This document shows, one piece after another, positions 22,197-32,930 of a stretch of 64,000 nt of DNA (position 1 is its first letter; every line of letters starts with the position of its first letter). This stretch comes from Cutaneotrichosporon cavernicola (Eukaryota; Basidiomycota; Tremellomycetes; Trichosporonales; Trichosporonaceae), in NCBI RefSeq assembly GCF_030864355.1, contig NC_083400.1:511001-575000 (forward strand). Direction: 5' to 3'. Below the pieces are notes generated by a model. The model was not told where the DNA came from, ran no database searches, and saw only the letters and a program-made list of their open reading frames with translations. A program made the position numbers and the translations under genes.

Positions 22197-22257
22197 CATC
22201 AATCATTGGCTGTATCCTTGTACATCATCATCAATCATTGGCTGTATCCTTGTACAT
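22197..22257. repeat. 29-bp direct duplication just after the stop of the large gene
   Basis: Two identical copies at 22197-22225 and 22229-22257, starting CATCAATCATTGGCTGTATC, separated by three bases. They begin 28 bases after the stop codon, so they lie in the 3' untranslated region. Confidence 0.9.
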
Positions 22258-22990
22258 ATGCACGGCTGTCACGACTCTGGGCCTCTGGGCCCTGCTCATT
22301 CCTTCCCAAGCGACTAGATTTGACGTCGAGCCGACACGTACACGTCTCGGAACACGTTTGCTGAGACCGAGGGTTGGAGATGAGGTTAGCGCCGTACCCC
22401 AGACGTCACTCGCGAGGCAGGCCGGCGAGCAGTCCAGACATGCGTATTCTTCCCAGGGACGGTGTTGCCGTGGTTAGCGTGTTTTTTTCGTCCCGCCCAG
22501 TCCGGTATCCACGGATGCCAGACAGTCGCAATTAGCGGCTTGGAATGCTCTGCCGCACTCCCTAGACAAAGCGCTTGCGAGCGCGTGATGGCACTAGCTG
22601 AGCCCAGCACCAGGAGACATCGCAAGGGATGCAAGTTGGTCAACCTGACCTACTCATCACTGGTCACTGATTTCAATGTATTTCGATAGATACTCTCCTC
22701 GGTCACCTTGGGCAGGCCGTGTGGTTGATACCCAGCCCAAAGAAAACTAGAATAAAGACGATTGCAAAACAGCGGACAGCAATTTGATGAGAAATGACCG
22801 ACTGCCAATTAACGCGATAAACCGCGTCGTGACATCCTCCGGGGGATCGTCCACATCCCAGTCGTAGCCCCAGAGCTTTGCTTCACCAAGCTTGAACGCC
22901 AAGTACACGCTGCCTGTGCTGACAGTGTCGTTATTCCCAGCTGTGAGATGCAGATCCTTCATCATCTGCAGCTCGTTGGCCGCACGGTCA
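22258..22990. other. Intergenic, possible inverted permease fragment
   Basis: No intact gene. On the minus strand about 22750-22990 reads FDRAANELQMMKDLHLTAGN followed by SVYLAFKLGE, faintly like the first loop and second membrane segment of allantoate-permease-type MFS transporters. It abuts the opposite-strand relic that starts near 23000. The similarity is weak. Confidence 0.3.
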
Positions 22991-22999
22991 AAGGCGAGT

Positions 23000-23700
23000 A
23001 CATGTATTGCCGAGGAACAGCGCGCTTTTGTCAAGACTCGTATTGAGCGCGATCGCGGCGACTCAGTCGCTGGCCACCTTACTTGGCACAAGGTCCTCAA
23101 CTATGCGGCCGATATCAAGATCTGCGTCTTTGGCCCATACCAGATCGTATTCCTCCTTCTGCCAATTCTGTCCACAATGGGCTTCAACAATATGGAGATC
23201 CAGCTCCTCAGTCCCGTCTACGTGTATGCGATTATCCCTGTTATTGGTAGCGCTCGGCTGTCAGACCACTTTGGCAAACGCGGCCCCTTTGTTCTCTTCA
23301 ACAACCTGTCTCATTATCGGCTCGGCGATTGGAAACTCCCTCTATCGCAGAAGGGCGCCCGCCTCGGCGTCTTCCTCGCTTATGGCTGTCACAGCCCTCA
23401 TCCCGATGATTTTATTGGAGCCAGACTAGTGTCCCGTCGCCAATCTAAGCGCGTACTCGTCCGCTGTTGCGTTGCCTTCGGTGGCCGGCGGTATCCTCGC
23501 GTCAGTTGCGTTCATTGAGTCCAAGATCGGTTACCCAATGACGCTCTCGATTCGCTCCAGTCTAGCAACGCCGTTTGCGTCATGGGCCTCATGGCGTGGT
23601 TCAAGTACCAGAACGACGAGGCCGAACGCGGTGAGGTCGTCCGAGTCCTCGTTCGGTCGTCATCGAGGACTCGGACGGCTTCCGCTACCAGCTCTAAATG
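23000..23700 (+). pseudogene. MFS permease relic (allantoate permease/Dal5 type), C-terminal half
   Basis: Fragments in at least three frames line up in the order of the second half of an anion:cation symporter-type MFS protein. Frame 1 has EEQRAFVKTRIERDRGDSVA, DIKICVFGPYQIVFLLLP, MGFNNMEIQLLS and ARLSDHFGKRGPFVLFNNL. Frame 2 then gives IIGSAIGNSL, frame 1 again LGVFLAYG, then SVAGGILASVAFIE, and another frame NAVCVMGLMAWFKYQNDEAE. The loop motif SDxxGKRGPF is diagnostic of the family. Several frameshifts are needed and the first six membrane segments are absent in this orientation, so the gene is dead. Confidence 0.72.
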
Positions 23701-23948
23701 TAAAGAGAACTCAGGGGTGTGGCAGTGATAATTGGTCCGGTTGTTGTGGCATAGTATCAAGTGCAAGTGATCATTCATTCATGGGTTGCGGAGCTGACCA
23801 GACGCGCTCTGGGCGCTTCAGCATGTCGTCGAGGATAGAGTTGCCCATCTCTGACCATCAAGGCCCGAACCTCTACGCCACGTCGAATTGCTTCCTCTTC
23901 ACCTAAACCCCTCGGTAATCATGACATGCATCTACTCTCGACGCGCAG
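23701..23948. other. Intergenic between the permease relic and ICP55
   Basis: No gene recognised. The ICP55 3' untranslated region lies at the right edge. Confidence 0.45.
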
Positions 23949-25933
23949 CTACCCCTGACACGCAGCCTCGACTTCTGCGACCTCTTTCGGCGCAGGGGTG
24001 AGCACCCACGGTCCGTCCTTTGTCACAGCGACCTCATCCTCGATTCGCACCCCGAGCCCATGGAACGCCTTCGGGAACCGCGGGTCGCGCGGGACGTACA
24101 ACCCTGGCTCGATAGTAATCACGTGTCCCTCTCGCAGTGTGACTCCACGCTCGGCAGTGGGACAGTCGTGCAGGTCCGACCCGACGTGGTGCGACAGGAA
24201 GTGGGGATATAGAGTGCGCTCAACGTCGCCTGGCGAGAGGTTGAACCCGATCTGCTTGAGCTCGCGGTTGAGGCCGACGCAGCCTGCGTTAGCCGAGACT
24301 CGAGGTAGACTCACTCTCGCGATGTAGCTCGTTCAGGTTGGCATCACCGGGCTTGCACCGCGCCACGAGCGTCTTTTGCACGTTGAGCACAGCCTCGTAC
24401 AGGTCTCTCTGGGCGGGCGAAAAGCGGCCCGCGACGGGGAACGTGCGCGTAATGTCGCTCGCATACATGTGGTACTCGCCACCCGCGTCGATGAGGACCA
24501 TCTGAAGTCAGAGCGAGGGCATCCTAGCACCAAGTCATATCTACTCACGTCGTCCTGGCCCAACACGCAGTCGTTCCGAGTGTAGTGAATCACGAGCGAG
24601 TTCGCCCCGCTCGCCACGACAGGTACGTACGCCGGTCGCTCGCTTCCCCCTAGTGCGCAATGGTACTCGAACGTAGCCTGGAGATTCGCCTCCGTCCCTC
24701 CAGGTCGTGCAAACCGCATGACCTGGCGATGTGCCTCTGCCGAGATGGCTCCTGCGCGCGCCATCAACTCGAGCTCGGCCGGCGATTTGCGTATCCTCAG
24801 ATTTTCGACTACGCGGGCGAGAGGCTTGGCTGCGTCGCTTGCAAGGGCTGCCGAAAGAACGAGGTGCGGCGGGTCGTTGTTGAACGATTTCCAGTTGAAG
24901 GATCCCGTTGAGGGGGTGTCGAGATGGAAGAGCTTGAGGAGGGAGGAGCGGCGGCGGCTGGGCGGGGGGTGTGGCTGCGAGGACGCGGATGGGGAGGGGG
25001 ACGGCGGGAGAGAGGCGTACACTTCGGCTGCGGAGGTTAGGTAGGATCCCAGGCGCGAGGCCAGGTCTGTGTTCGCGTAGGCCTCGTCTGCGCCAAAGGT
25101 CTTTAGTGCGCCGTCGACGCCGGCACATTCGCCCTCCCACTGCAGGGCGTGGGCGGTGCGCGGGGGAACGAAGAGGGTGTATTCGTATCCCCTAGGTGAG
25201 GAGGGCTTGGAGACTGGTGTGAGCGCGTTCTCGCGCGGGGGGTTGGACGGGTGGGGATTTGGGTGTAGTGTGGAGAAGAAGGAAGTAAGAGCTGAGGCTG
25301 CGCGCGCGCGACGCAAGCTGTCCTGGTGGCTTGCAGCTCGCCATGACACCCAGCTGAAGGAACAAGCTAACAGCTGGGCCCGACTCACCCAACACGGCTG
25401 TCGCATCTGGCTCATCAAAGCCCGTGAGATACCAGAAGTCGGTTGCTGTTGTCAGCTGCGTCAGCAATCCAAGCCCACCTTGCCTGAACTTGTAGCTGCG
25501 CGTCAGTGGGTCAAGATGGGGTAAAGATGTAGGGCTCACAAGATCTCTGGTGTCAGCGCGACTCGGGCTCCTCCTCCTCCTCTTCCTTCTCTCCCTCCCT
25601 CCCTCCTCTCTCTCCCTCGCTCGCTCCCTCCCTCGCTCCTCACTCACGCTGCGAAACCAACCGCACCGTCCCCCCCATACAGACCACCACACTCCCCGGG
25701 GGGAGGCTATCCATCAACCGCCTCCGCCGGTCCTCGTACTCGGCCGCGGTGATGCCCGGCGTGAGTTCGGCGGAACGAACGAGGTGGCCATGACTCCGGG
25801 CGAGCGGCTGTCCTGTCGCAGGGGGCTTGGGGTTCGTAACCCCCGGGAATGTCGGTTGGGGTATAGAAGTGGTCGCGTATGTCCTCACGATGGCGTGAGC
25901 GCGTAGGCTCCGAAGCGCGCAGGCGCGGTGCAT
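23949..25933 (-). CDS. ICP55: Intermediate cleaving peptidase / mitochondrial aminopeptidase P
   Basis: Removes one residue from mitochondrial proteins after presequence cleavage; M24 metallopeptidase. Seven exons: 25648-25933, 25540-25546, 25479-25495, 25389-25445, 24549-25213, 24315-24501, 23949-24283 give 517 residues. The presequence (MHRACALRSLRAHAIVRTYA) precedes the conserved TFPGVTNPKPP and an aminopeptidase P N-domain with YKFRQATDFWYLTGFDEPDA. Metal ligands appear in VLIDAGGEYHMYASDITRTF (two Asp), LSHHVGSDLHD (His), ITIEPGLY (Glu) and RIEDEVAVT (Glu). The second exon is only 7 nt, yet it is needed to restore QIFYKFRQ. The start at 25933 is chosen because targeting begins there. Confidence 0.93.
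25540..25546 (-). other. ICP55: Seven-nucleotide microexon of ICP55
   Basis: AGATCTT is flanked by an acceptor (CTGACACCAG) and a donor (GTGAGC), with a second intron ending CTGACGCGCAG. Joined to its neighbours it completes the codons CAG, ATC and TTC and gives the conserved IFYKFRQ. Skipping it shifts the frame. Confidence 0.75.
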
Positions 25934-26146
25934 GGTTGTTTGGGTGAGAATGATGAAGAGGGAGGGAGATCCAACTTGCCCGACTTTCAACGCCGACTTT
26001 TGGATGGCGTGCCTGAAATGCCGATATCCCACGTCCAATCTCATTCCTGCAATCGTGTCATGTCATCTACATCTACATCTATGGACTCTCAAACAGACTC
26101 TGGCAATGTACTACTCGCCTCCTCACTGCCTCACCGCCTCACTGCC

Positions 26147-27937
26147 TCAACGCTTCACAGCCTTCTCCGGGTCCTTCTCGTACCGGTCACACCACTTACG
26201 CCACGCGCCCGCTGCCTTACCCATAGTCGTCTTGAGGTCCGTCTCGACCTGTTGCCTCTCCCACCGCTCCTCCTCCCAATTATGCGCGTCATACTTGCCC
26301 GCCGCCTCCCACCCAATAGAATCCAGGACCTGATAGCTGCTCGGGGCCATCTTCACAGCTTCAAAGCGATTCGGGTCGGCCTCAGAGCATCGCTGGGCGA
26401 GGTACGCCTGTAGCAGATCCGCCCTGTGACTCGGCTTGAAGGTCAACTTGAGATCCGCGTCCGAGCTCGTGAGGCGTTTCGTGACCGACCGCGCAGTCTT
26501 CGCGCCCCTAAATGAGGACGCGAGCCATACCGCGTCGACTTCGAGTGCGCCACCAAAGACCCAGCCTACGAAGATTAGGGCCCAGTCGATCGCGAGGGTG
26601 ACGGGAAGAAGGCCCGTCGCAATGATCGTATCCCGCTGCGCCTTGGATTTCGTGCGCAGGAGAGAGTTGACGAATTCGGTCTTTAGCTCGTCCTCGGTCA
26701 TCTGGAGGGTGGGCGGGTAGATGAGCACCATTTCGTTTAGCTTGACGGTTGCCTGGGTGGGTTCTGCGGATTCTGGGGAGGAGGGGTCCTCGTCGTGCGG
26801 GAGGGGTATCGGGAGGGTGCTCTGGTGGGGGGCCGGGTGGCGGGCCGGTAGAGCAGGTGGAGCGGCCTTATCGTGGACGGCGCTGGGCTCGGCGACACCT
26901 TCGTCGATGTGAGTGTAGGCAGGGAGCTCGGATCCGGGCTGGGCAGCACTGTCAAGTGTGGCTTCAGCCTCCTTTGAGCCGACGACGGTTGCCGAGGCCT
27001 CCGTGAGTGAAGTGGAATCGGCGATGGCAGCAGCGGCCTCCTCGGCAGCCTGGGCAGGCTGAGTGGTAGGCTTGGTAGTTATCGGTATACTGCCGCCAGC
27101 CGCCGAAGTGGCAGGTTTGCTCGCCTTGCCTGTGGCCCCACGATGTACCTCCCCATCCTTAGGCACACGCACCACAAAGTCCAAATCAGCAGTCGTAACC
27201 CGCCCCACAGCCCAATCAACCCCTCGAGTCACTTTAGCCCGGATACCCCCCCAGGACAGGACCTTGTGATTACTCTCATGGGCAGCCCGCACCTCTTCCT
27301 GCCACTTGCGCTGGACCTTGTTCGTCTTACTCTCCTTCCCTTCCGAAGATGGAGCGAGAAGGGGAGGTGGGGGAGGAGTGTAGACTAGGAAGCGGGTTGG
27401 TGGGTTGTGCCCGGCGGGGGTGGGGAAGGGGACGATGTAGGCGATTAAGCGGTGAGGGTCACGGATGTAGCTGTCTTCGGCCGGGGGTTGGAGGGTGGCC
27501 GGGGAGGGGAGAGTTGGGGGAGAGGAGGCGGGCTGGATGGTAGGCTCCGGAGCGAGGAAGCGCGAGTGCGGTGAGGAGACATCGAGCACAGGCTTGGATG
27601 TGTCCACTGGAGGTGGGAGGCGGCGCGGATGTTCCGGCGATGCGGGCGGACGCGGCGAGCGGCGACCGGGGTGGGTTGGCGGCGGGAGGGTCGGGACGTG
27701 CGACAAGGTTGCAGTCGGCGAGGTTGGAGTTGCCGCGTCGGGAAAGTGAGCAGCTGGGTGGAAGGTTGAGGTTGGGGTTGGCCGGGTGAGCGATGCCAGC
27801 TCCGGCTCGTCCTCGCGGATGGCAGGCGTAGCTGGTGGCGTCGGGTCAGGATTACGAACCATGAGTGCGGGTGGGTCCATCTCGTTGATATTCTGGGCCG
27901 TTTTCTCGACCATGTTCTCGACAGGCTTGTCAGTCAT
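26147..27937 (-). CDS. Conserved fungal protein, unknown (596 aa)
   Basis: A single exon from the ATG at 27937; the in-frame TTG at 28021 is not a likely start. The N-terminal ~190 residues are Pro/Thr-rich and disordered. A first conserved block follows (DPHRLIAYIVPFPTPAG, PTRFLVYTPPPPPLL, KVQRKWQEEVRAAHESNHK). After an Ala-rich linker the C-terminal block begins near residue 430 (MVLIYPPTLQMTEDELKTEF, VNSLLRTKSKAQRDTIIATG, LAIDWALIFVGWVFGGALEV). It contains a strongly hydrophobic stretch that may contact a membrane. I recognise the general style of an uncharacterised fungal family but no name or function. Confidence 0.8.
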   Translation of the reverse strand: MTDKPVENMVEKTAQNINEMDPPALMVRNPDPTPPATPAIREDEPELASLTRPTPTSTFHPAAHFPDAATPTSPTATLSHVPTLPPPTHPGRRSPRPPASPEHPRRLPPPVDTSKPVLDVSSPHSRFLAPEPTIQPASSPPTLPSPATLQPPAEDSYIRDPHRLIAYIVPFPTPAGHNPPTRFLVYTPPPPPLLAPSSEGKESKTNKVQRKWQEEVRAAHESNHKVLSWGGIRAKVTRGVDWAVGRVTTADLDFVVRVPKDGEVHRGATGKASKPATSAAGGSIPITTKPTTQPAQAAEEAAAAIADSTSLTEASATVVGSKEAEATLDSAAQPGSELPAYTHIDEGVAEPSAVHDKAAPPALPARHPAPHQSTLPIPLPHDEDPSSPESAEPTQATVKLNEMVLIYPPTLQMTEDELKTEFVNSLLRTKSKAQRDTIIATGLLPVTLAIDWALIFVGWVFGGALEVDAVWLASSFRGAKTARSVTKRLTSSDADLKLTFKPSHRADLLQAYLAQRCSEADPNRFEAVKMAPSSYQVLDSIGWEAAGKYDAHNWEEERWERQQVETDLKTTMGKAAGAWRKWCDRYEKDPEKAVKR

Positions 27938-28427
27938 CGCGTGAGGTTGATGGTATGTGAATGGGTTTGCTGAGATTGTGGTTGATGTGAAAAGAACCCA
28001 AAGTGACAACGGGTTCTTCAAGTGGTCTAGTTGGTTGGTTACGCAGCAGTTTGTCGATCAGGCACCGTACTCCCCACTCGTAATCTTTTGCTGCGACATG
28101 TCTCGACTCTGGTCGCTGCACAGCCCTTGCCAACACTGCACTGCGCTGCACTGCGCTGCGCTGAAGGGGGAGAGGGGAGGGGAGTGGTGTATAGAGAGGT
28201 GGTACCATATACTCATACACTGCTAGGGTTGAAGCGCGTGACGTCATCAAGTAGCGGTGCGATCGTTAAGGACTCTGGCCTGGGCCTCCTGGACGGCCTA
28301 CAACTGCACATGTCCTCTTTGCACACCTTCAGCCACACCTCGCTTGACTAACTGCTCGCCGCTCGCTTCACTCGCGTGGCTACTCAAACATGCATACGTA
28401 TCAACACCAACACCGCAATGCAGTCTA
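27938..28427. other. Intergenic between SEC63 stop and the 26147-27937 gene
   Basis: Both flanking genes are on the minus strand. At 28135-28163 there is a short CTGCACTGCG/CTGCG repeat. Nothing else was recognised. Confidence 0.5.
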
Positions 28428-30590
28428 CTAGTCGCTATCGCTGTCCGTATCCTCGTTGATTGCCCGCCCACGGCGCGGCCCGTCCTCGTCACTGCTGGTA
28501 TCCGTCTCGTACTCGCTCTCATCGTGCACCGCCGACGCCTTGACCTTTTCGCCGCGCATCATTGCCATCTGGCCCGCGAGGCTGTCCTCTTCTGGCTCGC
28601 TAATGTCATCGTCGTCATCGCTCTCGGCCGGCGCAGGCTCGACCTTGAGCATGACGGGGCGCGCAATATCCGACCCCACAAACGTGTCAGACGACAAGTA
28701 AAGGACAAAGCTGTACAGGTTGGGCTGCGGAGGTGCCTGGAACTGCAGGCTGTACTCGCGCGGCTCGTCAAAGGGAACGTCGGCCACACGCATGGGCTGC
28801 ACGATCACCTTGTCAAGCTTCGAGTCGCCCATGAGCGCCGAGAAGCCTGGCGAACGGTTTGCGGGCCAGTGCGGCGCGTGCGCGTATCCTGTTGGAGGGT
28901 AGTTCTTCTTCTCCTCCTCCTTCTTCTCCTTTGTCACCTCCTTCTCGACGACCTCGACAGAATCCGCGCGTGCGCTCCCGTTCGACACCTCCTTGGGGTC
29001 CTTGGGGTACACCCAGCGCGCCTTGAACTCGAGCTGCACGATCGAGCTAGGCGTAACCACCTTCTCGCCGGTAACTAATGTCAGCTTTGTAGCAAAGATC
29101 AAGGCTCACCCCTGAACTGCGCGTCGGTGACCTCGAGACGGGGGAAGGTGCGTGCGACGGCGTTGGCCTCGGGGTACTCATCGTCGTTGATCGAAACCCA
29201 CTTCTCGAGCCACTTGCGGCCCTCGGCACCGGTCGTGATCTCGAGCTCGAGGCCCTTCTCGAGCGTGATGCCGGGAAGCTGTGCAAGGGGCGAACCGCCG
29301 ACGGGGATAGCCTGGACGATTGCCGGCTGGAGCTTCTGGCACGCGAGCGAGGTCTTGAGCCAGTTGTGACCGAGAGCAATGTTGGCAAGGGCAGTGAGGA
29401 GGGGCGGGGCGGCACGGAGGACCTCGAGCTGCTCGGAAGCCAGATCCTTGGGGAGATCGTAGCGGAGCAGGTGCGCCCAGATCAGCGCACGGGCGCGGCG
29501 GGCAGCAGCAGTGGTAACAATCACACGCGACTCCTTCTTCATCGTGGGAGACTCATCGATGAGGAGGTCGGCACGCTGGGTGTCGAGCTCCTGTTCGAGC
29601 GTCTCGATCCGCGCCTGGCGCTCCTTGCGGTCCTTCTTGCTGAGTTTGGCAGGAGGGGCAAGGATGGCCTGGAACTCGACCGCCGAGGCGAGCAGCGCAA
29701 TAAGCGAGAGGAAGTCGGTGTCGTCGCGCAGCTGGTGGAAGAAGATCTCGGCAGTCGCGTTGAGAATACCGTCCCGCGTGAGCTTGCGCTGGCGGAACCA
29801 CCAGCGGCCAACGACGAACGGAATGCCAAAGCCCAGGACGACGCCGTACGCGGCCAGGACCCAGATCGAGCTCTTGCCCTCAACCACCCACTTGGGGATG
29901 GCGATCTTGTCCTCGCGCTGCTGCGGTCCATCGGGGTTGCCATACTTGCGGAGGTTCTCGACAGTCACCTCATCCGTGAGCGACTTGTATGCCTTGGTGA
30001 TGTCGACGAACTTGGTCTCGACTTGCTCGTATGTCTCGTTGGGGCCGAGCTTAACCTTGTCCGGGTGGCTGGGGTTAGGAGAGTCTGGCGCGCGGAACGT
30101 ACAATTGAAGCGAGAGCCTCTTGTAGTGCTTCTTGATCTCCTTTTCGGATGCTGACGACCCAATGCCCAGGATGTCAAAGGGGTCGTAGACGGATGTCTC
30201 CATTGGCGGTGCCAGGTACAGGCCGTACGAGAGGTAGGCGAAGAGTGCCCAGCCAAGGATAAGGGGGAGGATGCGACGGAGGAGCTTGCGCTTGTGGGTC
30301 GCTGACCTCAGTGCGGCCTTGCGCTTGTCGTTGGCCCGGCACTCATTGCAGTTACACAACGACTTGTGTGGGTCTGGATGGAGCAAGGTGATTGTGGATC
30401 GCGGTGGAAGAAGAGAGATGGTGTCAGCATTTACAAGGATAGCGTATGGCCATGTTGTGGACGTAGACGTACCCTTGGGTGCTGACCTGAAGGTGGAGAT
30501 GGATGCGGGGACGAGGATGAAAGCGAGGCAAGTGACGCCAAAGTAGGATGCGAGCAACCCCGAGTCGTCGTAAGAGATGCCTGGCGCCAT
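28428..30590 (-). CDS. SEC63: ER translocon J-protein Sec63
   Basis: Recruits the lumenal Hsp70 (BiP/Kar2) to the Sec61 channel for post-translational import. Exons 30473-30590, 30103-30373, 29110-30068 and 28428-29074 give 664 residues. Three membrane segments: YFGVTCLAFILVPASI, LPLILGWALFAYLSYGLYL and SSIWVLAAYGVVLGFGIPFV. The lumenal J domain lies between the last two (VYDPFDILGI, then FHPDKVKL with the HPD motif, rebuilt by a splice). The cytosolic Sec63/Brl domain follows (ATAEIFFHQLRDDTDFLSL to YSFVLYLSSDTFVG). It ends in an acidic tail (ESDDDDDISEPEED) that is the expected Sec62 contact. The gene diverges from COX13. Confidence 0.95.
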
Positions 30591-31099
30591 GGTTCCAGGC
30601 GGGCGGAGGGTGATAAAGGAAACGAGGGTGGGAAGGAGTGAAGGTGTTGTTGAGAGGCTAGAGGTCGCTTGAGGACTGAAGTGTAACGATGTGTCCGAGG
30701 TTGTGGGTTGTGGGTTGTGGGTAGTTTGGTTAATCGGGTAGTAGCTCTATGAAATGCCTTTGTATTCCATAACCCAAAGGTTAGCTTGAAAGCGTGGAAC
30801 ATGGGACGTGGCGGTCCCAGAAACGCGTCCTTTAAAGTGGGGGGTTTATAAAAGAGAGTGTATCACGTGGCAATTCAACCAAGGTGCCACTCGGGCTTAT
30901 TCCCGCGGCTCTTGGGTGGCCGAGTCCCCCCGGTGGGACCTAGTGTACGGTGAGAGTTATGGAGGACTGGGTGGATACGGGGTCAAGGGGCCAATGCAGG
31001 CAGGACCAACCATAGACCAGTCAGAGACCACTCGTTGGATCGTGCTCGTCGTCGCATCTAGCCACCTCACCACTCTCTAAACAACCCACCCCCGTCACC
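30591..31099. promoter_or_regulatory. Divergent promoter region of SEC63 and COX13
   Basis: A 509-bp shared upstream region. It contains GGGTTGTGGGTTGTGGGT near 30703-30720 and a TTTATAAAA element at 30845-30853, a possible TATA box about 250 bases before the COX13 ATG. Assignment to either gene is inferred. Confidence 0.4.
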
Positions 31100-32044
31100 A
31101 TGATTGCCCGCCGCTCCGCCCTCAACGTCGCCCGTTCGGCCCGCTTCTACTCCACCGCTGCTCAGGAGGCCGCCGGCAAGGAGTTCCTCGCCCAGCGCGC
31201 CGCTGTCAAGGAGCACGCAAAGGGTGGGTTTCGCCGGGATCACCGGATTGCGCTTGGCGACTCGGCTAGCGAGTCCAACAAGCGCATAGTCTACAACGCC
31301 AGCTATAGCCCGCTTGCTCTGTCGTTGTCTAGCTCGCGCGCGCGCGGGCCCGCCCCCATATCCTAAAGCAATGGCTGACCACAGGCACTACCGCGCTCTG
31401 GCGCAACGTCTCGTTCTTCGTCTGCATTCCCGTGGTGATCGCCGGCACGGCTTGGACCTGGAAGCTCGAGAAGGAGCACTTTGACCACATCGAGCACCTC
31501 AAGGCCGAGAACGGCGGCGAGATGCCCGTCCGCCCCCACTACGACTACCTCAACATGCGGTGAGCCTAGCCGAGCCCGAGCCGAGCGCTGCGCGCAGTGC
31601 ACAGGGAGTGGAGAGTGTGGGGAGCATGAAGGGGCAAGGTAGAGGGGCCATGTCGTGCAAGCCGAGGGAAGCAGTGGCCGGGAATGGAAGACGAGGCCAA
31701 GCCGAGGCGAGGCCACTGGCGAGAGACAGGCACGGCGGACAATGGGACTACGCAGTTAGCCCATTCCATGACTGTGATGGTCATGGCGCTGTGTCAATGT
31801 CCAGTACCATCGCCATATCTATCCGGTCCATCGCCATCGTTTCGTTAAAGTCCATCAGCGGCCTGTCCCGAGGGACCGAGCGGCGCCATGTCCCTCCTCA
31901 TCTCTCCCTCTCCATTACATACTCCCATCCTCTTCCCTTGCTATTGAAACACCCGCTGATGCCAGCACTAAGCCCTTCCCCTGGGGCATGCAGTCGCTCT
32001 TCTTCAACCCCGAGGTCAACGTCCCCGCCGGCGACGCGGAGTAA
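31100..32044 (+). CDS. COX13: Cytochrome c oxidase subunit VIa (Cox13)
   Basis: Peripheral regulatory subunit of complex IV in the mitochondrial inner membrane. Exons 31100-31223, 31385-31559 and 31966-32044 give 125 residues. The presequence MIARRSALNVARSARFYSTA is typical. One membrane segment follows (LWRNVSFFVCIPVVIAGTAW), then the family hallmarks WKLEKEHFDHIEHL, HYDYLNMRTKPFPWG and SLFFNPEVN. The TKPFPWG motif is split by the second intron (406 nt), which is long for this window. The first intron (161 nt) uses GTGGGT. Confidence 0.93.
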
Positions 32045-32278
32045 CGAACGGCGCTAAGGAAAAATATGCATGGAATCAGCGAGCGCCAGCTGCGTGGTAT
32101 GCTGGTAGTGTTGGTGTGACTTGTGGCTGTGGACAGGGTGTCAAATCCGAGCTGAGAATCTACGTCAGAATTCTTTTGTTCTCATCCTGAGCCTATCCAG
32201 TGTGCGCATTCCATTCCTTTGTGGCGGAAAGAGATGCATGGTACTGGGGATGCGGGGTATACTACATGCGTGCAGGTG

Positions 32279-32930
32279 CTAGACCTCCTCGAACTCGTCG
32301 TTGTCGTCGTCGTCGACGACCATCGCGGCGCTGTCTTCCTTCTTGCTTTGTTCTCCTAGAGCAGGAGCCGCGCTCTCACCTTCCCCGAGCCCTCCCTTGT
32401 CTGCGCGTTCGCCGACCTCGTTCGCAATCTCCTCACGCAGCCGCTCAACTTCCGCACGCAGCGCGCCGACTTCCTCGTCCCTCCGCACTGCCGCCCCAAC
32501 ATCGTCACCAAGCGCGAGCGCAAGGCTTAGTTCATGTGCCGTGTCTCGCAGTTGTTGGGACGCGCGGATCAGCGACGCAGTCTTGAGCTTGAGATGCATG
32601 GCCGTGAGGGTATGTGCTCCTGGGGGTGTGCCGATCTGGAGTCAGCTATCCACAAAGTCGTAAGCTGAGCATTAGACGAGGGGGGAAGGGAGGGAATGAG
32701 AAGGGTAGGGGCATGAGGTTGCTCACATCAGCGAGGCGGGCGAGGTCACCCAACCCCTCTACGACAGCCTTGATCTCCTTGTCGATACGAATGTTCCAGT
32801 CATTGTACGCCTTGTCTAAGTCGTCCCCGTCCTCGTGTTCGAACGTACGCTCGCCAATTGGTGGGCGTCGGCGACCTAATGAGGCGGAGGGAAGGGCTGA
32901 GGGGACGTAGGTGTCGTATTTGCGGTTCAT
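32279..32930 (-). CDS. MED22: Mediator subunit Med22-like
   Basis: Head-module subunit of the Mediator complex bridging activators and RNA polymerase II. Exons 32727-32930 and 32279-32635 give 186 residues. The conserved helical core is AYNDWNIRIDKEIKAVVEGL then GDLARLAD-IGTPPGAHTL, and LKLKTASLIRASQQLRDTAH. This fits the Med22/Srb6/Surf5 pattern of short helices with a regularly spaced hydrophobic face. The second part of the protein is a coiled coil (EEVGALRAEVERLREEIANE) and an acidic tail. The name rests on pattern rather than a strict motif. It diverges from the RAD51-like gene. Confidence 0.72.

Noticed and set aside
30905..30960. GGGTGGCCGAGTC, like the start of a Leu/Ser tRNA
   Set aside because: No D-arm TGG-TTAAGG, no anticodon arm and no matching T-arm within the needed distance.
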